From: Arachidicoccus terrestris
Lineage (GTDB): Bacteria > Bacteroidota > Bacteroidia > Chitinophagales > Chitinophagaceae
Length of the DNA: 64,000 bases
Direction of reading: 5' to 3'
Assembly (NCBI RefSeq): GCF_020042345.1
Contig: NZ_CP083387.1
Location: 1,488,001 to 1,552,000, forward strand
In this document: piece after piece, positions 1-7,977 of the stretch
Numbering within the stretch: position 1 is the first letter of the stretch
How the letters are laid out: the number at the start of each line of letters is the position of its first letter
Position numbers and translations under genes: made by a program
The notes under the pieces: generated by a model
What the model saw: only the letters and a program-made list of their open reading frames with translations
Told to the model about the DNA's origin: nothing
Databases searched by the model: none

Positions 1-147
1 TTTTACCATCTTTATGGCAAAGACAATATTGTTCTTTTCTATACAAAAAGGTATCCGGACCAACCGCTTGTTATCAAAGGTGCGGGCGCCGGAGCAGAAG
101 TAACGGCTAGTGGTGTTTTTGCGGATCTGATCAAAACCGTTTATTAA
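1..147 (+). CDS. thrA: Bifunctional aspartokinase/homoserine dehydrogenase, C-terminal end (partial)
   Basis: Only the last 48 codons are in the window, ending in TAA at 145-147; the gene starts outside. The tail carries the glycine-rich stretch KGAGAGAEVTASGVFADLI, which is typical of the C-terminal end of fused aspartate kinase/homoserine dehydrogenase proteins. The fused enzyme catalyses the first and third steps from aspartate towards threonine and methionine in the cytoplasm. It lies 38 bases before thrB and then thrC on the same strand, so a thrABC operon is likely. A free-standing homoserine dehydrogenase cannot be excluded from the tail alone. Confidence 0.85.
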   Translation, partial: FYHLYGKDNIVLFYTKRYPDQPLVIKGAGAGAEVTASGVFADLIKTVY

Positions 148-185
148 TCATTTCCTTAATGGCTCATTAAATAAAAAAAAGAACA

Positions 186-1115
186 ATGAAAGCATGTATT
201 GCTTATGCGCCCGGAACTGTAGCCAACCTTGTATGTGGATTTGATATCCTCGGACTCTGCCTGGACTCTCCTGCGGACAAAATGGAAGTGAGACTTACGG
301 ATAAAGCGGAAATCATTATCCGCAGCGCCGACGGCTATCCACTACCAGAAGATCCGGCACTTAATACAGCCGGGGCTCCATTATTAGAAATGTTGCAGGA
401 CCTCGATCAAAAACTGGGCTTTGAAATTCTGATCCATAAAAGGATCAAACCAGGCAGCGGTATCGGGTCCAGTGCCGCCAGCGCAGCTGGCGCCGTAGTG
501 GCGGCTAATTATTTGTTAGGCAACCCTTTTGACAAAGCACAATTAATTCAATATGCAATGGCAGGAGAAAAGGTAGCCAGTGGCGTCAAGCACGCAGATA
601 ATGTAGCGCCTTGCGTTTATGGTGGCATTACTCTGATACGTAGCATCGCGCCTTTGGATATTATTCCGCTGGCTGCACCTGATCTCTATGTCAGTGTAGT
701 ACATCCACAAATTGAAGTCAGAACGGCGGACGCCAGGGCAATATTACGCCAGCAGATCCCCTTGAAAAACGCGATCCGGCAGTGGGGAAATATAGCGGGG
801 CTGGTCACCGGAATTCTTAAAAACGATGCGGCATTAATCGGCAGAAGTCTTGAGGATCACATTATAGAACCCATACGTAGCACTTTGATCCCCGGCTTTA
901 AGGAATTGAAAGAAAGCTGTAAAGAAGCTGGCGCCTTGGGCGGCGGTATCTCAGGATCCGGGCCTTCCATTTTTATGCTGAGTACTTCCAGACATACTGC
1001 ACAACAGGTAGAAGAGGTTATGCAAAAGACTTACATTGAACTTGGTATAGAATATCACAGTTATGTTTCTATGATCAACAAAGAAGGCGTCAGAATTGAA
1101 CCCGTAAAAGGTTAA
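186..1115 (+). CDS. thrB: Homoserine kinase
   Basis: Homoserine kinase phosphorylates L-homoserine with ATP to O-phosphohomoserine, the substrate of threonine synthase. The protein has 309 residues, normal for this GHMP-kinase family. The ATP-binding motif KPGSGIGSSAAS lies at residues 89-100. The N-terminal APGTVANLVCGFD and the glycine-rich GGGISGSGPS near residue 255 are the other two GHMP signature regions. The gene starts at the ATG 38 bases after the thrA stop and is followed by thrC 50 bases downstream, which fits one threonine operon. No abnormality is seen. Confidence 0.97.
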   Translation: MKACIAYAPGTVANLVCGFDILGLCLDSPADKMEVRLTDKAEIIIRSADGYPLPEDPALNTAGAPLLEMLQDLDQKLGFEILIHKRIKPGSGIGSSAASAAGAVVAANYLLGNPFDKAQLIQYAMAGEKVASGVKHADNVAPCVYGGITLIRSIAPLDIIPLAAPDLYVSVVHPQIEVRTADARAILRQQIPLKNAIRQWGNIAGLVTGILKNDAALIGRSLEDHIIEPIRSTLIPGFKELKESCKEAGALGGGISGSGPSIFMLSTSRHTAQQVEEVMQKTYIELGIEYHSYVSMINKEGVRIEPVKG

Positions 1116-1165
1116 TTTCCGGGACTCATTGACCCAATAACAGAACAATAATACAAAAATAAACA

Positions 1166-2461
1166 ATGCAATATTATAGTTTACAACACCAAGCCCCAAA
1201 TGTGTCTTTCAGGGAAGCTGTACTAAAAGGGCAGGCACCTGACAAAGGGCTCTATTTTCCAGAAGAGTTACCCAAATTGTCCAAGGACTTCGTCGAGAGC
1301 CTCTCGTCACTCAGCAAAGAAGAGATCGGCACTACCGTTATGCGACCCTATGTCGGGGAAGACATTCCAGAGCAGGATTTAAAAAAAATCGTTTCAGAGA
1401 CCATTAATTTTGACTTTCCACTCGTAAAGATCAATGATCATATTTCGTCACTGGAATTATTCCATGGTCCGACCTATGCATTCAAAGATGTAGGGGCCCG
1501 ATTCATGAGTCGTTGCCTGGGTTATTTCCAAAAAGAAGAAAATAAGAAAACAACCATTTTAGTAGCCACCTCAGGTGATACGGGAGGTGCTGTCGCCAAC
1601 GGTTTTCTGGGTGTTGACGGCGTCGAAGTTATTATCCTGTATCCTTCGGGCAAAGTCAGCCCCATCCAAGAGCTACAGTTAACGACCTGTGGGCAGAATA
1701 TTACAGCCCTGGAGATTGAAGGTAGTTTTGATGATTGCCAGGCGATTGTCAAACAAGCGTTCATGGATCAGGACCTAAATGACGCCTATAATCTAACCTC
1801 TGCCAATTCCATTAATGTTGGTCGCTGGCTTCCTCAGCAACTCTATTATTTTTTCGGATTGCAGCAATGGGACCAACGTCAACCACCCGTCATTTGCGTC
1901 CCCAGCGGTAATTTCGGTAATATCTGCGCCGGCATATTAGCCCATATCAGTGGGCTGCCTGTAGAACATTTCATGGCTGCCTGTAATGCAAACGATACGG
2001 TGCCCGTGTATATGCAAACCGGTAATTATCAACCGAAAGCTTCAACTCCAACCATTTCAAATGCCATGGATGTAGGCAACCCAAGCAACTTTGGTCGTAT
2101 TCTGGAGATCTTTGGTGGAAAGGCCACTAAGCTAAAGGCCCAACTTAGTAGCGTATCTGTGACAGATGTCAGCACAAAAAGTACGATCAAACAAGTGTAT
2201 GAGACCGCGGGTTATCTTCTGGATCCACATGGAGCAGTAGCCTATCGTGCACTTGAAGACTTTCAGGCAAGGCATCCGGATAAAAACGGATTTATATTGG
2301 AAACCGCTCATCCGGTTAAATTCCCGGATGTAATTGAATCTTTATTAGGAATTCAGATCCCTTTACCTGAAAATGCGGAACAGTTAAATGCCGGCAATAA
2401 AGTATCCATTCAACTTCCGGCAACATATGAAGCAGTCAAAAAATGGCTGTTAGGCAGATAA
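1166..2461 (+). CDS. thrC: Threonine synthase
   Basis: Threonine synthase converts O-phosphohomoserine to L-threonine using pyridoxal phosphate. At 431 residues it has the usual bacterial length. The PLP lysine is in TYAFKDVGAR (Lys107), and the phosphate-binding loop SGDTGGAVANG starts near residue 136. The N-terminal YYSLQHQAPNVSFREAV matches the start of family members, which supports this ATG. It is the last gene of the probable thrABC operon and is closed by a hairpin terminator at 2475-2533. Confidence 0.97.
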   Translation: MQYYSLQHQAPNVSFREAVLKGQAPDKGLYFPEELPKLSKDFVESLSSLSKEEIGTTVMRPYVGEDIPEQDLKKIVSETINFDFPLVKINDHISSLELFHGPTYAFKDVGARFMSRCLGYFQKEENKKTTILVATSGDTGGAVANGFLGVDGVEVIILYPSGKVSPIQELQLTTCGQNITALEIEGSFDDCQAIVKQAFMDQDLNDAYNLTSANSINVGRWLPQQLYYFFGLQQWDQRQPPVICVPSGNFGNICAGILAHISGLPVEHFMAACNANDTVPVYMQTGNYQPKASTPTISNAMDVGNPSNFGRILEIFGGKATKLKAQLSSVSVTDVSTKSTIKQVYETAGYLLDPHGAVAYRALEDFQARHPDKNGFILETAHPVKFPDVIESLLGIQIPLPENAEQLNAGNKVSIQLPATYEAVKKWLLGR

Positions 2462-2474
2462 GAAACTACAGCCT

Positions 2475-2533
2475 GTGACCTATTAAAATGAGATATCAAC
2501 CCGGCGAGCATCCCATTCTAATAGGTCACTTTT
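2475..2533 (+). terminator. Terminator of the thr operon
   Basis: An 11-base inverted repeat (GTGACCTATTA and its complement TAATAGGTCAC) begins 14 bases after the thrC stop and is followed by TTTT. The loop is long (over 30 bases) but contains further partial pairing (AATG with CATT). This fits a factor-independent terminator for thrC. Confidence 0.7.
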
Positions 2534-2570
2534 CATTCGTTCAGTCACCTGCCGGCCTATCCGTCATTGG

Positions 2571-2666
2571 TTAAGGTACTTTGTCCAGTACAATTGTAAA
2601 TGCACCTCCCTCATCCATCTTTGTCTGAATCGACAAGTTGCCACCGGTTCTTTTGAGCTCTGCAAG
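2571..2666 (-). pseudogene. Sensor histidine kinase 3' remnant
   Basis: Read on the minus strand, a short frame ending in TAA at 2571-2573 encodes NLAELKRTGGNLSIQTKMDE followed by GGAFTIVLDKVP. This resembles the last strand-helix-strand of LytS/NarX-like histidine kinase ATPase domains (N-L-x-x-R/L, GG-x-L-x-I-x-T, E-G-x-x-F-T-I). Just upstream in another frame is EGNGS, a plausible frameshifted G2 box (G-x-G-L). No kinase body or response regulator is present nearby, so this looks like a decayed gene end. The identification rests on about 30 residues and could be chance. Confidence 0.35.
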
Positions 2667-2910
2667 ATTATCAGACTCCCGTTACCTTCTCTGTGCTCTG
2701 CATTTACAGCGTCCATGTAATATTGAACCTGCCGGTCATTTGCCATTACATCATCATAATCAGTGGGCAATCTTTTTTGTTTATATACCTTCCCTTCTTT
2801 TGAGGCGATCTAATAGGAAGCATATGTACACAATCACAACCGATTCCTTTGAAAGGGTAAAATACTCACCAGTTATTCATCCAAAGGCAATAATGTTCTG
2901 CGTCTGTTCG
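2667..2910. other. Non-coding stretch, nothing recognised
   Basis: Between the kinase scrap and the helicase stop, neither strand has an ORF with a recognisable domain. The minus frame through 2770 (reading PTDYDDVMANDRQ) matches no family I know. It may be further decayed coding DNA. Confidence 0.4.
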
Positions 2911-5178
2911 CTAGTCTTTCAATGGCAGGTCACTGTCTACCTGCGCAGGTTTTAACGGAAGCCGGATTCCTAATGCAGTTGCCACCGCACGAATCTGCGT
3001 GAAACTCACAGTTTCTCCACTCAGGATCCTGATTTCAGTGGCCCTGGCTTCGGGGTTATTATTAATTAAATCCTCGATAGAACGCTGTTGCGCGGCCGTT
3101 ACAAATAGAGATAGCGCCACTTCTTTTGTCTCTAAAAAAGAAATCAAATGACTTTCGATCGTGCTGACGACCATATTTCTGGCTTCTGCAATCTGCTCAA
3201 TGCTCATCCCTTCCTTAAGCAGGGTCAACGACATTTTCTTGGAACTGCCTACAGGTGCCCTGCCTGACGGTTTTAACGCCTGCGCGGATTCCGACACATT
3301 GATCCGGTGAAGGCCGGTTACGCAGGAGAGCCAGTCAGCGATCTTACTGGATTTACTCATGGATTCTGTTAACTGTATAACCTGACCAATCTGAGCTATT
3401 TTTCTTTCCAGAGGCAGGATGAGACCAACAATCTTCTTTTGTACCGCGGCTGTTTTCTTAACGCTTTTCAATTTCCTGAGTTGCTCCTTCAGCGGTTCAA
3501 TAACCTCTTTAGCCAGTGCATCTGTAAACCATCCACAGGCAGCCATGGTTCTTTGATGCAATTTATCAAAACTCTCTATGTCACCTGAATGCAATAACTG
3601 CGACAGCTCACCGTTAAACCGTTCTGAAGTGACGCGCTGCTTTTGAATCTGTTGATAGACCTCCTTCATCTTGTCGAGCAAGTCCTGATGGTCGGTGAAT
3701 AGCTTCTGCTCGTTTTCGCCTATATAAGCCACAATCTGCCGTTCCAGCCGGTTCCAGTCAAATGCTTCCAGGATAAGTGTATAAATATATTCTCTTTGTA
3801 GTGTCAGCAACTGGCCGGAGAGCTCATCCTCACTTTTTGCCATCGCATAATATTCCATAACGGATTCATCGGTTTTAATCGCCGAAGACATAATTCTGCT
3901 CCGCAGTACCAGGCCATCCAGACTGCGAAGCCGGCTAAGGGCTACATAGACCTGACCAGGTGCAAAGGAAGCGCCCGCATCGACAACAGCTTTATCAAAG
4001 GTCAGTCCCTGACTTTTATGTACAGTGATTGCCCAGGCTAGCCGTATAGGTAACTGCCTGAAACTACCTACCTCCACTTCCTCAATCTGATCCTTTTGGC
4101 TGTCATATTCGTAACGTAAATTCTGCCAGATCTCCGGTTCCAGGGTCAGCAATCCTTTTTCATCCTTAAACTGGACCTTTATTTCCTGATTGATATCAAT
4201 ATCTGCAATAACGCCGATCTTGCCATTATAAAATCGGCGTTCTTCCCCTTTATCATTTTTAATAAACATGATCTGGGCACCGACCTTAAGCACAATTTCT
4301 TTTTCTGCCGGATAGGCCTTTTCAGGAAAGTCCCCTTCAACAATCGCCTTAAAACAGTATGCTTTTGCAGGCAATCCATTTAACGCTTTCTGGTTGATCC
4401 GGTCTGCTATGGCATTATGTGAAGTCAATGTAATATACCCTTCATCCTCGCGGGGTTCAAACTCCGGATGATAGTAGCTGTTGAGCTCACTTAGTTCCTG
4501 CTGGCTCACCCGACTATTACGCACCTGATTGAGCAAGTGGATGAATGCCTGATTGCTCTGACGGTAAATTTTCTTAAGTTCCAGAAATATAGGAAGTTCT
4601 TCTCTTAGCGCATGTGCTTCAAAGAAAAAAGGACTTTCATAAAATTGTTTAAGCACAGCGATATCCTCATTACGGACCACTGGCGGCAACTGAAACAAGT
4701 CTCCGATAAACAACATTTGTACCCCACCGAACGGCCGCTGATTTCTGCGTACCCATTTAAGTACTTCACTGATGGCATCCAGTAAATCCGCTCTCACCAT
4801 GGAAACCTCATCTATAATCAATAGCTCCAACTCTTCCATTATAGATCTTTTGGCGCTATTGAGTTTCAGTTTCTGGATCAACTGATGTCTGTTGTAAAGC
4901 ACCTGGTGCTCATCAACACCCCAAACATGTTCCGCCGTAGGTGCAAAAATGCCAAAAGGCAGTTGAAAAAAAGAATGGATCGTTACACCGCCGGCATTAA
5001 TGGCCGCTACACCTGTAGGGGCGAGTACCACCATCTTTTTAGGGCAATGCTGTTTAATATAGTGTAAAAAAGTGGTCTTCCCTGTACCAGCCTTTCCGGT
5101 TAAAAAAAGTGGACTACGGGTGAAATTCACAAATGAGATGGCCTGCTGAAAGGCTCTGTTATTGCTGTCATGCTCCAT
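2911..5178 (-). CDS. PIF1-like AAA helicase with C-terminal helix-turn-helix
   Basis: A 755-residue superfamily 1 helicase of the PIF1/RecD2-like group, probably unwinding or remodelling DNA in the cytoplasm. Walker A is GKAGTGKTT (residues 28-36), followed by APTGVAAINAGGVTIHSFF. Walker B is IIDEVSMV (121-128). The late helicase motif TVHKSQGLTFDKAVVDAG is present. The last 200 residues hold a coiled, lysine-rich linker and a helix-turn-helix-like segment (LLKEGMSIEQIAEARNMVVS) similar to the helix-turn-helix tail found after some RecQ and PIF1 proteins. It stands alone between thrC and hemH. The exact DNA substrate cannot be told from sequence. Confidence 0.88.
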   Translation of the reverse strand: MEHDSNNRAFQQAISFVNFTRSPLFLTGKAGTGKTTFLHYIKQHCPKKMVVLAPTGVAAINAGGVTIHSFFQLPFGIFAPTAEHVWGVDEHQVLYNRHQLIQKLKLNSAKRSIMEELELLIIDEVSMVRADLLDAISEVLKWVRRNQRPFGGVQMLFIGDLFQLPPVVRNEDIAVLKQFYESPFFFEAHALREELPIFLELKKIYRQSNQAFIHLLNQVRNSRVSQQELSELNSYYHPEFEPREDEGYITLTSHNAIADRINQKALNGLPAKAYCFKAIVEGDFPEKAYPAEKEIVLKVGAQIMFIKNDKGEERRFYNGKIGVIADIDINQEIKVQFKDEKGLLTLEPEIWQNLRYEYDSQKDQIEEVEVGSFRQLPIRLAWAITVHKSQGLTFDKAVVDAGASFAPGQVYVALSRLRSLDGLVLRSRIMSSAIKTDESVMEYYAMAKSEDELSGQLLTLQREYIYTLILEAFDWNRLERQIVAYIGENEQKLFTDHQDLLDKMKEVYQQIQKQRVTSERFNGELSQLLHSGDIESFDKLHQRTMAACGWFTDALAKEVIEPLKEQLRKLKSVKKTAAVQKKIVGLILPLERKIAQIGQVIQLTESMSKSSKIADWLSCVTGLHRINVSESAQALKPSGRAPVGSSKKMSLTLLKEGMSIEQIAEARNMVVSTIESHLISFLETKEVALSLFVTAAQQRSIEDLINNNPEARATEIRILSGETVSFTQIRAVATALGIRLPLKPAQVDSDLPLKD

Positions 5179-5420
5179 AGGCCTGCAAATTAACGAAATC
5201 TGCCTGTCTTCGCAAGATTGTTGTCACCCGTAATCTTCACCCAAGGCAGACAATTGTAGGTCGCCGTTCTCATAGGGATAAGGCAAAACCATTCGTTTTT
5301 CTTGCGGCATTTGTCAGCCATTTGTCATATTCAATAAAGTTGCCGGCAAGTTGCTCCAAGATTTAATCTTTTCCTGACCTTTTAGCACACTTGAGAAGGC
5401 CCTCTTTAACAGTAATTGAC
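5179..5420. other. Divergent intergenic region, helicase/hemH
   Basis: About 240 bases between two divergent genes. The only structure noticed is a 9-base direct repeat CATTTGTCA, present twice near 5319 and 5331. Promoters for both genes must lie here. Confidence 0.3.
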
Positions 5421-5428
5421 TAATTTTG
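5421..5428 (+). promoter_or_regulatory. Probable -7 element of hemH
   Basis: TAATTTTG matches the Bacteroidota -7 consensus TAnnTTTG and lies 22 bases before the ATG at 5450. It overlaps the possible TTG start at 5426, which therefore would not be transcribed as a codon. Confidence 0.55.
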
Positions 5429-5449
5429 CACACAATTATTCAATTTGAC

Positions 5450-6469
5450 ATGGCAAAGCGTGGCATCATATTAATGAATCTGGGTTCTCCGGATTCTACC
5501 AGTGTTCCGGATCTAAAAAAATACCTGACCCAGTTTTTGATGGATGAAAAAGTAATAGATAAACCCTGGCTTGTCCGCACGGTGCTGGTTAAGGGATTAA
5601 TCGTTCCTTTCAGGTCTCCTAAATCTGCTGAAGCCTATAAAAAAATCTGGTGGCCGGAGGGCTCTCCGCTGATCGTCCTTACAGAACGCCTGTGCACTTC
5701 TCTAAAAGAAAAGATCACTGATCCTATGTCCATTTCAATGCGATATGGCAACCCTTATCCCAAAGCGGCTTACGAAGCGCTTTTGAAGGAGAATCCCGAC
5801 CTTGAAGAAGTCGTACTGGTCCCTCTGTACCCTCATTATGCCATGAGTAGTTTTGAAACGGCAGTGGACTATATGAAACAGGCTCACCAGCAACTGGGCT
5901 ACCGTTTTGTGCTTAAAACCATTCAGCCTTTTTATAACCATCCTTCCTATATCCATGCCCTGGCAGAAAGTATCCGCCCTTATCTGCAGGAAGATTTTGA
6001 CCAGCTCTTATTCAGTTATCATGGCATCCCGGAGCGGCATGTCCTTAAATCAGATCCGACCGGTCATCACTGCATGCAGTCTGCTACCTGTTGTTTTAAT
6101 AAATCTGAGGCGCATAAGACCTGTTACAGGCACCAGGTAACGATGACCAGCGAACTGGTCACGAAAAAATTAGGATTACCTAAAAGCAAATGGCAGCAAA
6201 GCTATCAATCCAGGCTCGGCCGGGACCCCTGGCTACAACCCAATACCCAGGTGCGCTTGCCCCAACTGCCGGGAGAAGGTGTCAAAAAACTGCTGGTGGT
6301 TTGCCCTTCTTTCGTGAGCGATTGCCTGGAGACCCTGGAAGAGATTGAGATCCGTGGTAAAGAAGATTTTATAAAAAGCGGAGGCGAATCATATAAGTAT
6401 ATTCCTTGTATGAATGTCCAGCCACTTTGGGTCGATGCGTTGTCGGAGATTATTCGGGAAGTCAAATAA
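5450..6469 (+). CDS. hemH: Ferrochelatase
   Basis: Ferrochelatase inserts ferrous iron into protoporphyrin IX, the last step of protoporphyrin-dependent heme synthesis. The 339-residue form starting at ATG 5450 (MAKRGIILMNLGSPDS) is chosen because the upstream TTG overlaps the -7 promoter box. The catalytic histidine is in FSYHGIPERH (His191). The acidic face is in SFVSDCLETLEEIE (around Glu294). An insert with Cys208, Cys214, Cys215 and Cys225 may hold an iron-sulfur cluster, as known for some microbial ferrochelatases. hemJ lies downstream on the same strand, separated by a transposon relic. Confidence 0.96.
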   Translation: MAKRGIILMNLGSPDSTSVPDLKKYLTQFLMDEKVIDKPWLVRTVLVKGLIVPFRSPKSAEAYKKIWWPEGSPLIVLTERLCTSLKEKITDPMSISMRYGNPYPKAAYEALLKENPDLEEVVLVPLYPHYAMSSFETAVDYMKQAHQQLGYRFVLKTIQPFYNHPSYIHALAESIRPYLQEDFDQLLFSYHGIPERHVLKSDPTGHHCMQSATCCFNKSEAHKTCYRHQVTMTSELVTKKLGLPKSKWQQSYQSRLGRDPWLQPNTQVRLPQLPGEGVKKLLVVCPSFVSDCLETLEEIEIRGKEDFIKSGGESYKYIPCMNVQPLWVDALSEIIREVK

Positions 6470-6484
6470 TTTATAGAACGTGCA

Positions 6485-6715
6485 GTAAAACCCATTCATC
6501 ACGTAGTGTGGGTGGGATGTAAGGCACAAAAGTATTTGGCTGTTTTACAAAGTACATTTACCTTCGTTTTGTCAGTAAAAGACTTAAAAACCTCGTAAGG
6601 GACTTGCGAGTACACGTGTGGAGCGATAATAAGACTTCTAACCCATTTGGGCAGTAAGCAAGTCGCTGTGAAGCACGAAGCCCATTCATCGCTTTAGCGT
6701 GGGTCGGTAGTTCAC
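6485..6715 (+). mobile_element. IS200/IS605-type relic with both end hairpins (non-autonomous)
   Basis: Two similar imperfect hairpins flank about 170 bases. Left hairpin, 6491-6512: CCCA, bulge TTCAT, stem CAC, loop GTA, stem GTG, TGGG. Right hairpin, 6681-6703: CCCA, bulge TTCAT, stem CGC, loop TTTA, stem GCG, TGGG. The inner stem pair has changed in a compensating way while the bulge stays the same. The right end, GAAGCCC...GGGTCGGTAGTTCAC, resembles IS605-type right ends. The frame 6599-6697 reads like the last 32 residues of TnpB. TnpA and the body of TnpB are missing. This looks like an internally deleted element lying between hemH and hemJ. Confidence 0.6.
6599..6697 (+). pseudogene. 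tnpB 3' remnant (IS605 OrfB, RNA-guided nuclease family)
   Basis: This open frame has a stop just before it (TAA at 6596-6598) and ends in TAG at 6695-6697, inside the right-end hairpin. It reads GTCEYTCGAIIRLL, then THLGSKQ, then VAVKHEAHSSL. The pattern G-T-x-E-Y-x-C-G, then K-x-E-A-x-S-S near the stop, is usual for TnpB C-termini. The catalytic domain is absent, so it is not functional as a protein. In intact elements this stretch also templates the omega RNA scaffold. Confidence 0.5.
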
Positions 6716-6730
6716 TCCTAATTTTATGGT

Positions 6731-7297
6731 ATGTATTATTATATCAAAGCGCTACATATCATTTTCATTGTAACTTGGTTTGCCGGTCTGTTTTACTTTC
6801 CCCGGCTGCTGATCTACAACGCGGAAATCCAGACAGAGCCCGATGCAAATATTAAATCGGCCATGACCCGGCAGTACCTACTTATGATGAAGCGGCTCTG
6901 GTATGGAATCACCGTGCCCTCGGCGATCATGACGCTGATTCTGGGGTCACTGACATTGCATTTTGGACACTGGGCGCCTCATTTATTTGACGGAACGGGC
7001 ACATGGCTACTCATCAAACTCGGTTTTGTCATCCTGCTATATATCTATTTTTTCTCTCTGGGAAAGATCTTTAAACAGCAATCCAAGGGAATTTTCAAAT
7101 ACTCCGGTAATCAACTCAGGTTCTATAATGAGGTCGCAACTGTATTTTTATTCGCCATTGTCTTTCTGGCGACCGTCAAAAGTGCCGGCAGTCTGCTATA
7201 TGGCCTGGGTGGCCTTATCCTGCTCATTCTGATCCTGGTTACAGCTATTAAGATCTACAAAAAAGTCCGGGAGAAAAAATCGGGGAAACAGCCATAA
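6731..7297 (+). CDS. hemJ: Protoporphyrinogen oxidase HemJ (CopD/UPF0093 family)
   Basis: A 188-residue integral membrane protein with four to five hydrophobic segments. The N-terminus MYYYIKALHIIFIVTWFAGL contains the conserved early histidine (His9) of HemJ, and the following FYFPRLLIYN and MMKRLWYGITVPS segments match the family. HemJ oxidises protoporphyrinogen IX to protoporphyrin IX in the cytoplasmic membrane, directly before the HemH step, which fits the position after hemH. The ATG lies 16 bases after the end of the IS605-type relic. A -7-like box TAATTTTA sits between them, so the gene may have its own promoter. Confidence 0.88.
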   Translation: MYYYIKALHIIFIVTWFAGLFYFPRLLIYNAEIQTEPDANIKSAMTRQYLLMMKRLWYGITVPSAIMTLILGSLTLHFGHWAPHLFDGTGTWLLIKLGFVILLYIYFFSLGKIFKQQSKGIFKYSGNQLRFYNEVATVFLFAIVFLATVKSAGSLLYGLGGLILLILILVTAIKIYKKVREKKSGKQP

Positions 7298-7324
7298 GCA
7301 CATAGAAACCAAAAACCAGCTATA

Positions 7325-7975
7325 TCACATCATCACCCAATATCCAATGATCTGGCACAAAGCGCCCACAATAAAGCCCAGGTTAATCTCAAAAAGACTG
7401 TGTTCGCTAAGCGCCATACGTGCTGTACAGACCGTCCCGGCTATTAGCGTAAAAAGCGCAATATCAAGGCCATAGTTGTTTTGATAGAGAATACAGGTTA
7501 GAATAATAGCTGCCAGTGCACCGCCTACCCCCATGGCATGCATACTGATTTTGACAAAATTGTTCAAAATCAACCCTGGGATAGTCGCTATGAAAATGCC
7601 AAAATAAAAGAATTTAAGGGCAGAAGCCTGATCGGTAAAATTCCGGCTCAGATACCACATCCACCAATAGAAAATCATCGTGGCAATATAAGGAATAATC
7701 CTTTCTTTCTGGTATCTTAAATGGATGCTTTTAGCAAAGCCTAACTTCCACAGCAGGAAAACCGTAAAAGCCGGAAAAAAAGCGGTTGTCATAAAGACTC
7801 CGATTTCCCGAAGCGTCAGATCGTGGCCCTGAAGCCCAATAAATTCATAGGGAAAACGCAATACCATCCACCCAAAGATATACGTCGGTATAAACAGTGG
7901 ATGAAAAACATAAGATAATACCTTTGCCAATACTCTAACGACTACGGGCTGTCTTTGAATCACGTTCTCCGTCAT
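7325..7975 (-). CDS. PAP2-like integral membrane protein
   Basis: A 216-residue protein with six or so membrane segments. It keeps spaced residues like those of the PAP2 acid phosphatase family: KERIIPY (residues 90-96, like K-x6-RP), S144-x-H146 (like PSGH) and R186-x5-H192 (like SR-x5-H). The motifs are looser than in classical lipid phosphatases, and the usual final aspartate is not obvious. A role on a lipid phosphate or undecaprenyl pyrophosphate is therefore only an inference. The stop lies 2 bases from rpoN's stop side on the same strand (rpoN ends at 7978), so it follows rpoN in one transcript. Confidence 0.65.
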   Translation of the reverse strand: MTENVIQRQPVVVRVLAKVLSYVFHPLFIPTYIFGWMVLRFPYEFIGLQGHDLTLREIGVFMTTAFFPAFTVFLLWKLGFAKSIHLRYQKERIIPYIATMIFYWWMWYLSRNFTDQASALKFFYFGIFIATIPGLILNNFVKISMHAMGVGGALAAIILTCILYQNNYGLDIALFTLIAGTVCTARMALSEHSLFEINLGFIVGALCQIIGYWVMM

Positions 7976-7977
7976 AA

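Noticed and set aside
2638-2955. 105-codon plus-strand ORF before the helicase stop
   Set aside because: No recognisable domain; it runs into the helicase gene on the opposite strand.
5426-5449. TTG start for ferrochelatase eight codons upstream
   Set aside because: This codon overlaps a good -7 promoter box, and the family starts at MAKRGI.
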